A DNA stretch of 64,000 nt, from the IMG/VR virus record IMGVR_UViG_3300021373_002437, positions 31,981 through 95,980 of that record. One strand, given 5' to 3'. The notes beneath the pieces are model-generated. The model was not told the origin of the DNA, searched no databases, and was given only the letters and a program-made list of their open reading frames with translations. Both the position numbers and the translations under genes were made by a program. Positions 47,366 through 55,263 of this stretch are shown here, piece by piece. Origin of the DNA: a virus. The number at the start of each line of letters is the position of its first letter. Positions within the stretch are counted from its first letter, which is position 1.

Positions 47366-48634
47366 ATGTTTTTATCAGAAGAACTACAATCCAAGTGGTC
47401 AGATGTACTGGACCACAAAGAACTGCCTGAGATTCAGGACCGTTACAAGCGAGCGGTAACTGCAGTCGTTCTTGAAAACCAAGAGAAGGCTCTTGTTGAA
47501 GAGAAGCAAGCTCTTTTCGAAGCCCCTCACGCCAACAGCGTGGGTGGTGGTGGCGTTGACAACTACGACCCAATTCTGATTTCTCTGGTTCGTCGTGCTC
47601 TGCCTAACCTGATGGCATATGACGTAGCTGGTGTTCAGCCGATGACTGGTCCTACTGGCCTGATCTTCGCTATGAAGTCACACTACACTAGCCAAACTGG
47701 TGATGAGGCTCTGTTCAACGAAGCTGACACTGATTTCTCTGGTGAAGGTACTCACGATGGTTCTAACCCAGTTGACGGTACTTACACTACTGGTACTGGC
47801 GTTGCTACTTCTTCTGCGGAAGATTTCGGTGACTCTGTAACACTTAACGAGATGGCATTCTCAATTGAGAAGACCACGGTTACTGCGAAGTCCCGTGCTC
47901 TGAAAGCTGAGTACACCATCGAACTGGCACAAGACCTGAAAGCTATCCACGGTTTGGATGCTGAAGGCGAACTGTCCAACATCCTTTCACAAGAAATTCT
48001 TGCTGAAATTAACCGTGAAGTTATTCGTACTATTTACAAGGTTGCGAAGCCCGGTGCAGCTTCTACTGCTACTCCCGGTACTTTTGACCTTGACGTTGAC
48101 TCCAATGGTCGTTGGTCGGTTGAGCGTTTTAAAGGCTTGATGTTCAACATTGAGCGTGACGCTAACGTAATCGCACAAGATACTCGTCGTGGTCGCGGTA
48201 ACTTCATCATCTGTTCTTCAGATGTTGCAAGTGCTCTGGCAATGGCTGGTGTTCTGGATTACAACCCTGCCCTGAACAACAACCTGCAGGTAGATGACAC
48301 TGGTAACACTTTCGCGGGTGTTCTGAATGGTCGCTACCGTGTATACATCGACCCTTACAGTGCTAACACTGGTGCGGCTTCACAGTTCTACTGTGCTGGC
48401 TACAAGGGCCCCAACGCTTATGACGCAGGTATTTTCTACTGCCCATACGTTCCTCTGCAAATGGTTCGTGCGATTGACCCAGAGACTTTCCAGCCTAAGA
48501 TTGGCTTCAAGACTCGTTACGGTATGATCGCTAACCCATACGTGCTTGATGGTGGCGGCAACACTGACGCTGACAACTTCACTGCAGATCGTAACCAGTA
48601 CTTCCGTCTGGTAAAAGTAGCGAACTTGATGTAA
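47366..48634 (+). CDS. gp23: Major capsid protein gp23
   Basis: A 422-aa protein (T4 gp23 is 521 aa; shorter capsid proteins are usual in marine relatives). Signatures: LPEIQDRYKRAVTAVVLENQ at the N-terminus, then ALVRRALPNLMAYD-like SLVRRALPNLMAYDVAGVQP and MTGPTGLIFAMKS, and the C-terminal KIGFKTRYGMIANPYVLDGG. A gp21-type cleavage site is visible as LFE-A at residues 50-53, which would leave a mature protein of about 370 residues. Codon use is biased as in a highly expressed gene. Followed by a strong terminator. Confidence 0.97.
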   Translation: MFLSEELQSKWSDVLDHKELPEIQDRYKRAVTAVVLENQEKALVEEKQALFEAPHANSVGGGGVDNYDPILISLVRRALPNLMAYDVAGVQPMTGPTGLIFAMKSHYTSQTGDEALFNEADTDFSGEGTHDGSNPVDGTYTTGTGVATSSAEDFGDSVTLNEMAFSIEKTTVTAKSRALKAEYTIELAQDLKAIHGLDAEGELSNILSQEILAEINREVIRTIYKVAKPGAASTATPGTFDLDVDSNGRWSVERFKGLMFNIERDANVIAQDTRRGRGNFIICSSDVASALAMAGVLDYNPALNNNLQVDDTGNTFAGVLNGRYRVYIDPYSANTGAASQFYCAGYKGPNAYDAGIFYCPYVPLQMVRAIDPETFQPKIGFKTRYGMIANPYVLDGGGNTDADNFTADRNQYFRLVKVANLM

Positions 48635-48674
48635 GCTATAACAAAAAGAATACCCACAAGGTATCATTTTATAA

Positions 48675-48699
48675 GGGACTCTATTGAGTCCCTTTTTTT
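48675..48699 (+). terminator. Rho-independent terminator after gp23
   Basis: Perfect 7-bp stem GGGACTC-TATT-GAGTCCC followed by seven T, 40 bases after the capsid gene stop. Confidence 0.93.
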
Positions 48700-48713
48700 A
48701 TGTCAAAAAAAGC

Positions 48714-48741
48714 TTGACAAATAATCTCATGGTGGTATTAT
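48714..48741 (+). promoter_or_regulatory. Sigma70-type promoter after the capsid gene
   Basis: TTGACA (48714-48719), 16-base spacer, TATTAT (48736-48741). It starts right after the gp23 terminator and would transcribe the structured intergenic stretch, the 78-aa gene and the tRNA-Cys, probably early in infection. Confidence 0.75.
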
Positions 48742-48749
48742 AGCAACCA

Positions 48750-48979
48750 TTGAAACGAAGGGAGGATTAAAAAGACATAAAATGGTTTATATTACCGGGG
48801 AGTTGTTGGATGACTGACAACATGAGATGCCATGCCTCGTTACAATCAAATCGGTGAGAGCTACTTCTCCCGTAACCCAAGCATCTAAGGGACCGAGAAC
48901 GTGAAAGTAGCCCAGTTAATCGCTGGTAGAGCAATACTCAGGAGCCTACAAAAGATTTTTTTAATTTTACGAGGATACT
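48750..48979 (+). ncRNA. Possible structured RNA/leader in a 230-base non-coding stretch
   Basis: No convincing gene lies here. The stretch follows a strong promoter and contains hairpins: GTTGT...ACAAC (about 48813-48831) and a CGG-t-GAGA / TCTC-CCG stem (48851-48872). It also has a D-arm-like piece (GGTAGAGCA near 48925) that could be a tRNA remnant. An 11-codon frame starts at 48782, with GGAGG 16 bases upstream; that spacing is long. The region could be an untranslated leader, a small RNA or decayed tRNA sequence. Confidence 0.35.
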
Positions 48980-49216
48980 ATGATGGAAATTAAAAAGCCA
49001 ACACTGAATGACGTTAAACGAATAGTAAGCAAAGCCAATGGTGGTGTGAAGGTTAAAGCCTCATGGTCTCATCGCCCAACTTTGTGCAAAGATTTTGATG
49101 GGAACGAATATTATTCAGCAGTTGCTATTGTTGAATCCACTGGGTTTAGGACCAAAAAAATGTGTGTTCAATCATACCCACAAAATCATCAGTACTCAGG
49201 TATTTGGGTACAATAA
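48980..49216 (+). CDS. Unassigned small protein
   Basis: A 78-aa protein with GAGG at 48971, starting at either of two adjacent ATG codons. The N-terminal helix (PTLNDVKRIVSKANGG) is followed by three strands (VKVKASWSHRPTLCKDF; YYSAVAIVESTGF). No known family is recognised. It is expressed from the sigma70-type promoter upstream, so it is probably an early gene. Confidence 0.6.
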   Translation: MMEIKKPTLNDVKRIVSKANGGVKVKASWSHRPTLCKDFDGNEYYSAVAIVESTGFRTKKMCVQSYPQNHQYSGIWVQ

Positions 49217-49220
49217 TTAA

Positions 49221-49297
49221 GTTGCTGTGACCGAATTGGATTTAGGTGACGGGCTGCAACCCCGTTTATGCAGGTTCGAGTCCTGTCAGCAACTCCA
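49221..49297 (+). tRNA. tRNA-Cys (GCA)
   Basis: A complete cloverleaf: 7-bp acceptor GTTGCTG/CAGCAAC, discriminator T and an encoded CCA. The anticodon arm is ACGGG-CTGCAAC-CCCGT with anticodon GCA, and the T arm is GCAGG-TTCGAGT-CCTGT (one G-T pair). Confidence 0.92.
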
Positions 49298-49425
49298 TTC
49301 TCTGACAACCTTCTGTCACTTTCAAACACAAATCCGTTACTTTTCTACTCAAAGTGTTATATATAGTGCCAAGCACAAAAGGCTTACCTATAGAAACTCA
49401 ACGCCCACAAGGCAAGGAAAAGAAA

Positions 49426-49539
49426 ATGGAATTGGAAAAATCTGAAATCATGTATGCAATTGGTCAAGCACTGGTCATCGTATCATTTGCTGTTGTTGTA
49501 CCAATGGTTGTGGTTATGGCTGCTGCATCCAGTATGTAG
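49426..49539 (+). CDS. 37-aa single-pass membrane protein
   Basis: A small protein with an AAGGA ribosome site at 49414. After a short polar N-terminus (MELEKSEIMY) it has a long hydrophobic segment (residues 11-34, AIGQALVIVSFAVVVPMVVV), enough for one membrane span. Possible roles include membrane modification or a small lysis/inner-membrane effector; none can be assigned. A TATATATA element near 49362 may be a weak promoter. Confidence 0.6.
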   Translation: MELEKSEIMYAIGQALVIVSFAVVVPMVVVMAAASSM

Positions 49540-49543
49540 CTGT

Positions 49544-49551
49544 TATAAATA
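49544..49551 (+). promoter_or_regulatory. TATAAATA late promoter
   Basis: A perfect late box 25 bases before the tail-tube-family gene at 49577. Confidence 0.75.
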
Positions 49552-49576
49552 GTAGGTACAATTATGAGTATCTACT

Positions 49577-50164
49577 ATGGCTTACACACCTACCGCAAAT
49601 ATCACAGAAGGCACATGGGACGCTGGGAATCCTGATGACCTGAATTACCTTAGACCGAATACGTTTAAGTTTCAGGTACACAACTTACCCAACGTCTCAT
49701 TCTTTTGTCAATCTGCAAACATCCCCGCAATTAATATGAGTGTGGCTGAAGGGCCTACACCTCTGCACGATTTACCATATCCGGGTGAAAAGGTTCGGTT
49801 TGGTGAATTGAATATTCGTTTTTTGATTCAGGAAAAAATGGCAAACTACACCGAGCTATTCAATTGGTTAGTGGCTCTCGGTAATCCTGAGAAAACAGAA
49901 CAGTACACGAATTACGTAGAGAGTCAAGCTTACAGATACCCCGGCTCAAACAACAAAAAGAAAATTGAGAACGCACTGATGAGTGACGTTTCTCTTTTCG
50001 TATTGTCTTCTGATAATAATCCCACAATAGAAATCAAATTCCGTGATGCCTTTCCAACGTCTCTGAGTGGTTTGGATTTTGATACCTCATCTGGTGACAC
50101 GAGTTACTTCCAAGGACTGGCATCCTTTGCCTACAGACAGTACGAAATTATACCGTATAAATAG
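49577..50164 (+). CDS. Tail-tube-family protein, possibly gp3-like tail completion protein
   Basis: A 195-aa protein with tube-type strands (NTFKFQVHNLPNVSFFCQSA; FGELNIRFLIQEKMANYTEL) followed by DVSLFVLSSDNNPTIEIKF and a C-terminal QGLASFAYRQYEI strand. It lies between gp23 and UvsY, the place of gene 3 in cyanophage-like genomes. gp3 terminates the tail tube. The T4 sequence is too divergent for certainty, so a tube initiator or a second tube-type protein remains possible. Confidence 0.55.
   Translation: MAYTPTANITEGTWDAGNPDDLNYLRPNTFKFQVHNLPNVSFFCQSANIPAINMSVAEGPTPLHDLPYPGEKVRFGELNIRFLIQEKMANYTELFNWLVALGNPEKTEQYTNYVESQAYRYPGSNNKKKIENALMSDVSLFVLSSDNNPTIEIKFRDAFPTSLSGLDFDTSSGDTSYFQGLASFAYRQYEIIPYK
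50156..50163 (+). promoter_or_regulatory. TATAAATA late promoter before uvsY
   Basis: A perfect late box overlapping the last codons of the tube-family gene and 23 bases before the UvsY ATG (ribosome site GAGGA). It suggests that recombination mediator genes are also made late. Confidence 0.7.
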
Positions 50165-50186
50165 TATTACGTTATGAGGATATATT

Positions 50187-50630
50187 ATGAAAACATTGAA
50201 AGAACTGCAGGATGAATGGGAGGCTGACAGTAAGATCGATGATCTTGATCTGGGAGCCGAGTCTTTAAAGACACCAGAACTCCACGCCAAATACTTAAAC
50301 TACCTTTCCAATTTCAAATTACATCTCAGGAAAAAGGAGTCTGAGTTTTTAAACCTGCGCCGAAATAAGTGGAGATGGTACCGTGGAGAAATGTCTGAGG
50401 AAAAATTAGAAGAACTGGGTTGGCCCCAGTATCTTGGGAACACTCCTTTGAAAAATGAAATGAATGATTTCATTGACAGTGACCCAGATGTGATCAAGGT
50501 AGTGGACCACTATGAGTATGTCAAGACCTGTGTGTTCCAATGCGAGACGATTATGCGATCTATAAATAGTAGGACATGGGACATTAAAAATGCAGTTGAG
50601 TACACCAAGTTTACAAACGGATTGATGTAA
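50187..50630 (+). CDS. uvsY: Recombination mediator UvsY
   Basis: A 147-aa protein (T4 UvsY is 137 aa). UvsY loads the UvsX recombinase on single-stranded DNA. Typical: the start TLKELQDEWEADSKIDDLDL, LHAKYLNYLSNFKLHLRKKE-like helices, and the segment RRNKWRWYRGEMSEEKLEEL-GWPQ. It sits before UvsW as in T4. The stop overlaps the next ATG (TAATG). Confidence 0.95.
   Translation: MKTLKELQDEWEADSKIDDLDLGAESLKTPELHAKYLNYLSNFKLHLRKKESEFLNLRRNKWRWYRGEMSEEKLEELGWPQYLGNTPLKNEMNDFIDSDPDVIKVVDHYEYVKTCVFQCETIMRSINSRTWDIKNAVEYTKFTNGLM
50561..50568 (+). promoter_or_regulatory. TATAAATA box inside uvsY
   Basis: A perfect late box 62 bases before the methyltransferase gene, within the 3' end of uvsY. It may be an internal promoter for the methyltransferase-uvsW unit; chance occurrence is also possible. 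Confidence 0.45.
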
Positions 50631-51115
50631 TGAATATGACGGTTGAGATGGTTCAGCAGTTGAACCTTATGCACGAACAAAAAGGAATTTTTGCAGGAAC
50701 CTCTTTGAAAAAACATGTTCCAAAGATAAATCGAATCATCAGAGAGAAAGACATTGAAAGTGTTCTGGACTATGGATGTGGTAAGGCAATGTTTCACCAC
50801 AGATTGGTAGTGGACCCAGTAAAATATGACCCCGGTTACCCCCCATACTCAGAGAAACCAACTGGAAATTATGAACTGGTGATATGTACAGATGTAATGG
50901 AACATGTGGATGAACAATTCGTCTCTAAGGTTCTGGTAGAAATATTTTATTATGCCACCAAACACGTTTATCTTCATATCTCTACAAAGGAAGCTGTGAA
51001 AAAACTACCAGATGGTAGGAATGCCCATGTGACAGTTAAGCCAGAGAATTGGTGGCGAAATAAAGTAAACGCAGCAAACACTAAATTTTTGGACGTATCA
51101 TTAAGCTTTGATTAA
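50630..51115 (+). CDS. Class I SAM-dependent methyltransferase
   Basis: A 161-aa protein with VLDYGCGKA (motif I, residues 45-53), DPVKYDPGYPPY and LVICTDVMEHV (motif II-III region, residues 85-95), a reduced Rossmann fold typical of small phage methyltransferases. The substrate is unknown. It sits between uvsY and uvsW, as in several marine T4-like genomes, and overlaps UvsW by 8 bases. Confidence 0.8.
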   Translation: MNMTVEMVQQLNLMHEQKGIFAGTSLKKHVPKINRIIREKDIESVLDYGCGKAMFHHRLVVDPVKYDPGYPPYSEKPTGNYELVICTDVMEHVDEQFVSKVLVEIFYYATKHVYLHISTKEAVKKLPDGRNAHVTVKPENWWRNKVNAANTKFLDVSLSFD

Positions 51116-52583
51116 AGTAACTAAAAAAGACGAAGTTCACATAAAGATTGATTGTGACCCCGGAACTGGTCAGGAACTTAGTGAGTACTTTTCCTTTGAG
51201 GTTCCCGGTGCAAAATTTCATCCCAAGGTCCGAGCAAGACAGTGGGACGGAAAGATTCGTCTTTACAATATGTACAAACGGCTTCTTTACACTGGGCTCT
51301 TACCCTACCTTGAAGAGTTTGCAGAAAGACTTGAGTACAAAATAGAAGTGGATGTTCCCAATGTGGGAACTAATGTTTCTGAAGAGTATGTTGAGAACTT
51401 TGCTAAGGGTCTTAATCTACACTCACATGGCGATAAGATTGAAGCTAGAGACTATCAAATAGACGCTGTAACTCATAGTATCAGAGAGGGGAGGGCGTTA
51501 CTTCTGTCACCTACAGCCTCTGGTAAGTCTCTTATCATTTATCTTTTGATGAGATACCACCAAAAGTTTAACAGGAAACAACTTATCATTGTGCCCACTA
51601 CCTCTTTGGTTGAGCAGATGTATGGTGACTTTGCTGATTATGCTTCAGAAGTTGAATGGAGTCCTGAAGAAAACTGTCATCCGATCTATGGTGGTAAAGA
51701 AAAATCCAATGAAAAAAATGTAGTCATATCTACATGGCAATCTATCTACAAGTTGCCTAAGAAATGGTTTGATCAGTTTGATGTTATCTATGGGGATGAA
51801 GCCCATGGGTTTAAAGCGAAGTCTCTGGTAGAACTTCTGGAAAAAACTACCGAAGCTCCTTTTAAAATAGGGACTACTGGTACTCTAGACGGTACCAAGA
51901 CAAACAAGCTTGTTCTTGAGGGATTGTTTGGTAAGGTTAAAAAAGTCATCAGCACAAAGGAACTTATGGATAAGGGTGCTGTAGCTGATCTAGAAATTAT
52001 TTGTATGTCTCTTGATTACTCTGATGAAGATAGGAAGAAGGTTAAGGGGGCACTTTACAAAGATGAGATTGCGTGGTTAGTTAATAACGAGACTCGCAAT
52101 AGAGTCATAACAAATTTAGCAGCAAAACAAAAAGGAAATACTATGGTACTCTTCCGTGAGATTGCCCATGGTAAAACTCTTCATGCTGCGATACAAAAGA
52201 AATGTCCTGATAGAAAAGTTTATCTTGTTTATGGTGAGATTGATACTGAGAAACGAGAAGAGATACGACTGACAATTGAAAATGATACAGATGCAATTCT
52301 GGTTGCTTCTATGGGGACGTTTTCTACTGGTATAAATATGAAGAGTATAAGGAACATTATATTCGCAAGACCTACTAAGTCTAGAATTGCAGTACTTCAA
52401 AGTATTGGTAGAGGGCTTAGAAAAATGTTGGGTATTTCAGATTGTACCCTGTATGATATTGGTGATGACCTACAGTGGAAAACTAAAAAGAATCATACTC
52501 TAGAGCATATGATTGAGCGTATAAAAACATATAATGAAGAGCGGTTTAAATATAAACTAGTAAGGGTGCCTATGAATGAGTGA
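51108..52583 (+). CDS. uvsW: RNA-DNA and DNA-DNA helicase UvsW (TTG start)
   Basis: A 491-aa superfamily 2 helicase (T4 UvsW is 503 aa); it unwinds R-loops and branched DNA, switching origin use to recombination-dependent replication. Motifs: Walker A LSPTASGKS, DEAH in YGDEAHGF, GTTGTLDG, and the C-terminal QSIGRGLRK arginine motif. The start is TTG at 51108: an in-frame TAA (51102-51104) blocks any earlier start and the first residues (KVTKKDEVHIKIDCDPGTGQ) are the conserved N-terminus. Overlaps the upstream methyltransferase gene. Confidence 0.94.
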   Translation: MIKVTKKDEVHIKIDCDPGTGQELSEYFSFEVPGAKFHPKVRARQWDGKIRLYNMYKRLLYTGLLPYLEEFAERLEYKIEVDVPNVGTNVSEEYVENFAKGLNLHSHGDKIEARDYQIDAVTHSIREGRALLLSPTASGKSLIIYLLMRYHQKFNRKQLIIVPTTSLVEQMYGDFADYASEVEWSPEENCHPIYGGKEKSNEKNVVISTWQSIYKLPKKWFDQFDVIYGDEAHGFKAKSLVELLEKTTEAPFKIGTTGTLDGTKTNKLVLEGLFGKVKKVISTKELMDKGAVADLEIICMSLDYSDEDRKKVKGALYKDEIAWLVNNETRNRVITNLAAKQKGNTMVLFREIAHGKTLHAAIQKKCPDRKVYLVYGEIDTEKREEIRLTIENDTDAILVASMGTFSTGINMKSIRNIIFARPTKSRIAVLQSIGRGLRKMLGISDCTLYDIGDDLQWKTKKNHTLEHMIERIKTYNEERFKYKLVRVPMNE

Positions 52584-53046
52584 ATTAAGAATTGTAAATT
52601 TGATTAATGGATTGGTTCTTGTTGGAGAAGTCAAGTTTAACGAGTATGAAGATATTACTATAGCATATCCATTAGAGGTAACTGCTAAAGCAATCTCAGA
52701 CCCAGAGACCGGAAAGGTTGTTGGAGAGCATATGATTCTCAAACCTCACTTAGTCATGACTGACGATAAAGAAGTTGATATTAGTGGTCTAAATATTATT
52801 TCTACACACAAGCTTGCAGAAAGGCTCTATAATAGCTATAATGATATGGTTGATTATGTTTATAAGAATGAAGACTTCTATGACAATCAAGGGAGTCTTG
52901 TTGATAAAGCTACTCCTAATGAGTCTTCTTCTGAACCCCCTAAACTCGAAGACTTAACGGATGAGCAGAGGAAGACTCTTAAGGATTCTGTGGACTCTCT
53001 TCTAGATAGTATTGGGAAACCCAAAAAAGACGATTCCATACATTAA
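52576..53046 (+). CDS. Unassigned protein with Sm-like N-terminus
   Basis: A 156-aa protein overlapping the end of uvsW. The first 60 residues (VNLINGLVLVGEVKFNEYED, ITIAYPLEVTAKA) look like the five-stranded Sm/Hfq-like barrel, a fold that often binds RNA. The C-terminal half is acidic and probably disordered, ending in a helix (DEQRKTLKDSVDSLLDSIGK). Similar genes follow uvsW in marine relatives. RNA binding is only inferred. Confidence 0.6.
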   Translation: MSELRIVNLINGLVLVGEVKFNEYEDITIAYPLEVTAKAISDPETGKVVGEHMILKPHLVMTDDKEVDISGLNIISTHKLAERLYNSYNDMVDYVYKNEDFYDNQGSLVDKATPNESSSEPPKLEDLTDEQRKTLKDSVDSLLDSIGKPKKDDSIH

Positions 53047-53107
53047 AATATCCCTTTAACCCAACAGGAACATTATAACAACATTTGAAAGGGGTGTCAA
53101 GGAAAAA

Positions 53108-53848
53108 ATGAATTATTTAATGCTAATTGTGTTGCCGCAATTTTTGTTGAGTTTGCTGGCACTCGCAATTTTACCCGGTGATACTCAGTGGCTTTTTCTT
53201 ACCTTCGTTTCATGGTTCTGCATGTATGTGATGGGTGAGGGGATATTCTTACACAAGTATTTTACTCACAGATCATTTGAAACCAGACCATGGATAGCCA
53301 AATTGTTTGCTACCTTTGCCATACTGGGTGGGTACGGGTCTCCCATAAGATTCAGGGGTATACATCTTCTTCATCATAAATATACAGATAAGGATGGTGA
53401 CCCTCATAGCCCAAGGGACGGGCTAGCACACGCTATGGGTTTGTGGTACGACTCTGATATTATTTTTCCTGCGATGTACTGTAGAGAACTTCTAAAAGAT
53501 AAATACTACCGGTTTCTAGACAAATATTCAATTAGTATACTTTGGGTAAGTGCTATGGTTTTGTCAATTTTTAGCATAAAAGCGGTACTTTTTGGCATTT
53601 TTTTGCCGGGTTTTATCGGTTTTTTGTTGATTGGTGTCAGTAATACTCTAACCCATACCATAGGCACCAGAAGGTTCAAAACTGACGATAACAGTAGAAA
53701 TATCGCATTGCTTAGTTGGCTGACTTGGCAGGGGGGTGTCTTGCATAATAACCATCATGCAAAACCTAATAGATATCACGACAGCCATGCGTGGTATGAG
53801 TTTGATATTGGTAAATATATAGTGCCTTTAATAGCCACTAAATATTGA
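53108..53848 (+). CDS. Membrane fatty-acid/acyl desaturase
   Basis: A 246-aa integral-membrane di-iron desaturase with all three histidine boxes: HKYFTH (residues 49-54), HLLHH (86-90) and HNNHH (213-217). Four hydrophobic segments (about 8-24, 28-44, 62-80 and 145-182) fit the usual topology. The DPHSPRDGLAHAMG segment after box 2 is typical of the delta-9 type. It would introduce a double bond into host acyl chains, changing membrane fluidity during infection. Preceded by AAGGA and a weak promoter-like gap; followed by the gp55 promoter, whose -35 overlaps its last codon. Confidence 0.85.
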   Translation: MNYLMLIVLPQFLLSLLALAILPGDTQWLFLTFVSWFCMYVMGEGIFLHKYFTHRSFETRPWIAKLFATFAILGGYGSPIRFRGIHLLHHKYTDKDGDPHSPRDGLAHAMGLWYDSDIIFPAMYCRELLKDKYYRFLDKYSISILWVSAMVLSIFSIKAVLFGIFLPGFIGFLLIGVSNTLTHTIGTRRFKTDDNSRNIALLSWLTWQGGVLHNNHHAKPNRYHDSHAWYEFDIGKYIVPLIATKY

Positions 53849-53874
53849 CACGGGTTACCATTTTGTGGTATAAT
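53845..53874 (+). promoter_or_regulatory. Sigma70-type promoter for gp55
   Basis: Perfect consensus TTGACA (53845-53850) and TATAAT (53869-53874) with an 18-base spacer, 24 bases before the gp55 ATG. Host sigma70 can therefore transcribe the late sigma gene before any phage factor is made. Confidence 0.88.
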
Positions 53875-53898
53875 GACTAGTAAATATTGAGGTAAAAA

Positions 53899-54492
53899 AT
53901 GTCTGATAAAACCAACACTGCTCACTATGTGGACAACAAAGAATTCTTTGCTGCCATGTGTGAGTGGAAAGACCAAATGATTGAATCAGAGAGCGCAGGT
54001 GAACCAAGACCCCAGTGTAGTCGTTACATTGGAGAATGCTTTGTAAAAATCTGTAACCATCTTGCATACAAAGCCAACTTTGTTAACTACTCATACCGGG
54101 ACGAAATGGTTCTGGATGGGATTGAACAGTGTCTTCGTTATGCTCACAACTTTAATCCGGTCAAATCTAAAAACGCTTTCGCATACTTCACACAGATAGC
54201 ATACTATGCTTTTGTCCGAAGAATCAAGAAGGAAACTAAACAAGATACCACCAAGCTAAAGTACTTGAGTAGTATGGACCTTCACGAATTGCTGAATGAT
54301 ATTGAGGGAGAGTCATCTTCCAATGATTTCCTGCAGTGGGTTCGTGATCAGATAGATGCAATTGAGAAAGACAAGGCAGAGCTTGATACTTTAAACACAG
54401 ACAGTAATAAGCCGAAGCGCCGACCTCTGTATTTCGATGCCAAGAAAGAAGAAAATGATGAAGAAGTTATTGACAAACCACTAGGAATTTGA
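53899..54492 (+). CDS. gp55: Late-transcription sigma factor gp55
   Basis: A 197-aa protein (T4 gp55 is 185 aa). gp55 replaces host sigma and reads TATAAATA late promoters. The sigma region 2 core is clear: DEMVLDGIEQCLRYAHNFNP (residues about 70-90) and KSKNAFAYFTQIAYYAFVRR (about 94-113), followed by IKKETKQD. The C-terminal charged tail ends in a region that may carry the clamp-binding motif. Its presence explains the many late boxes in the window. Confidence 0.96.
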   Translation: MSDKTNTAHYVDNKEFFAAMCEWKDQMIESESAGEPRPQCSRYIGECFVKICNHLAYKANFVNYSYRDEMVLDGIEQCLRYAHNFNPVKSKNAFAYFTQIAYYAFVRRIKKETKQDTTKLKYLSSMDLHELLNDIEGESSSNDFLQWVRDQIDAIEKDKAELDTLNTDSNKPKRRPLYFDAKKEENDEEVIDKPLGI

Positions 54493-54498
54493 TAAACT
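54470..54498 (+). promoter_or_regulatory. Sigma70-type promoter
   Basis: TTGACA (54470-54475), 17-base spacer, TAAACT (54493-54498), overlapping the end of gp55 and lying 24 bases before the next start at 54522. Confidence 0.65.
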
Positions 54499-54521
54499 GT
54501 CACATTTTTAAGGAGATTTGT

Positions 54522-54731
54522 ATGCTAGAAAACCGACACAGCGTAATCCGTAGAAAGCCTTATATTGGTAGCGGAGGTCAAGGACCAGACACTATGTATG
54601 TAGTTGAGCTTTACGAGAACAAGCAGTTGGTTGAAGAACGGGAACTCCCCGGCAAATCTAAACATTATGCAGACTCAGTTAGTGAAAACTGGGGCGAGGG
54701 TATTTTAAATTATGGCGATAAATCTGGATAG
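54522..54731 (+). CDS. Small unassigned protein
   Basis: A 69-aa protein with strong AAGGAG at 54510. It has a beta-hairpin pattern (MYVVELYENKQLVEERELPG) after a basic start, ending with GEGILNYGDKSG. The upstream ATG at 54489 has no ribosome site. It overlaps DexA by 20 bases. No function recognised. Confidence 0.6.
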   Translation: MLENRHSVIRRKPYIGSGGQGPDTMYVVELYENKQLVEERELPGKSKHYADSVSENWGEGILNYGDKSG

Positions 54732-55254
54732 CGTACAGTATGTTGTTGACTTAGAAACACTCAGCACAAGAAAGAACGCAGCCATTGTATCCATAGGCTG
54801 CGTAGAATTCTCATTGAAGGATGGGATTCTAGACGAATACTTTGTAAACATTTCCCCGAAGTCTGCGAAGGAGCATGGCTTACACATCGATAAATCTACT
54901 GTCCAGTGGTGGGCAGACCAGTCACAAGAGGCTAGAGATTCGTGGATGAAAGACCCAGTAGACTTGAAGACTGGGCTTATGGGATTTGAACAATTCTATC
55001 AGAAAGCGTGTCCCATATGGGGCTTCGGTGCTGACTTCGACATTGCAATTTTGGAATCAGCATTCTACGCAATCGATTACCATAAAGATAAAGTTTATGG
55101 TGAACATCTACCATGGAGATTCTGGGATGTGTATTGTCTCAGGACACTTTCAAACGTAGTTAAAATGAAGCTTGAAAAGACAGGCATCAATCACAACGCT
55201 TTGCACGATGCACACGCAGAGGCAGAGCTTATCATGAAAATTTTGAAAACCTAG
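54712..55254 (+). CDS. dexA: DEDD-family 3'-5' exonuclease, DexA-like
   Basis: A 180-aa protein (T4 DexA is 227 aa). The order of catalytic motifs is typical: VVDLETLST (D13, E15), FGADFDIAILES (second Asp) and HNALHDAHAEAEL (His and Asp). The STVQWWADQSQEAR stretch also matches T4 DexA. DexA degrades single-stranded DNA 3' to 5' in nucleotide turnover. It lies near DsbA and gp55. Confidence 0.85.
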   Translation: MAINLDSVQYVVDLETLSTRKNAAIVSIGCVEFSLKDGILDEYFVNISPKSAKEHGLHIDKSTVQWWADQSQEARDSWMKDPVDLKTGLMGFEQFYQKACPIWGFGADFDIAILESAFYAIDYHKDKVYGEHLPWRFWDVYCLRTLSNVVKMKLEKTGINHNALHDAHAEAELIMKILKT

Positions 55255-55263
55255 AGGTATATT

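Noticed and set aside
48900-48970. A complete tRNA after the capsid gene
   Set aside because: Only a D-arm-like piece is seen; no acceptor, anticodon or T arm can be paired.
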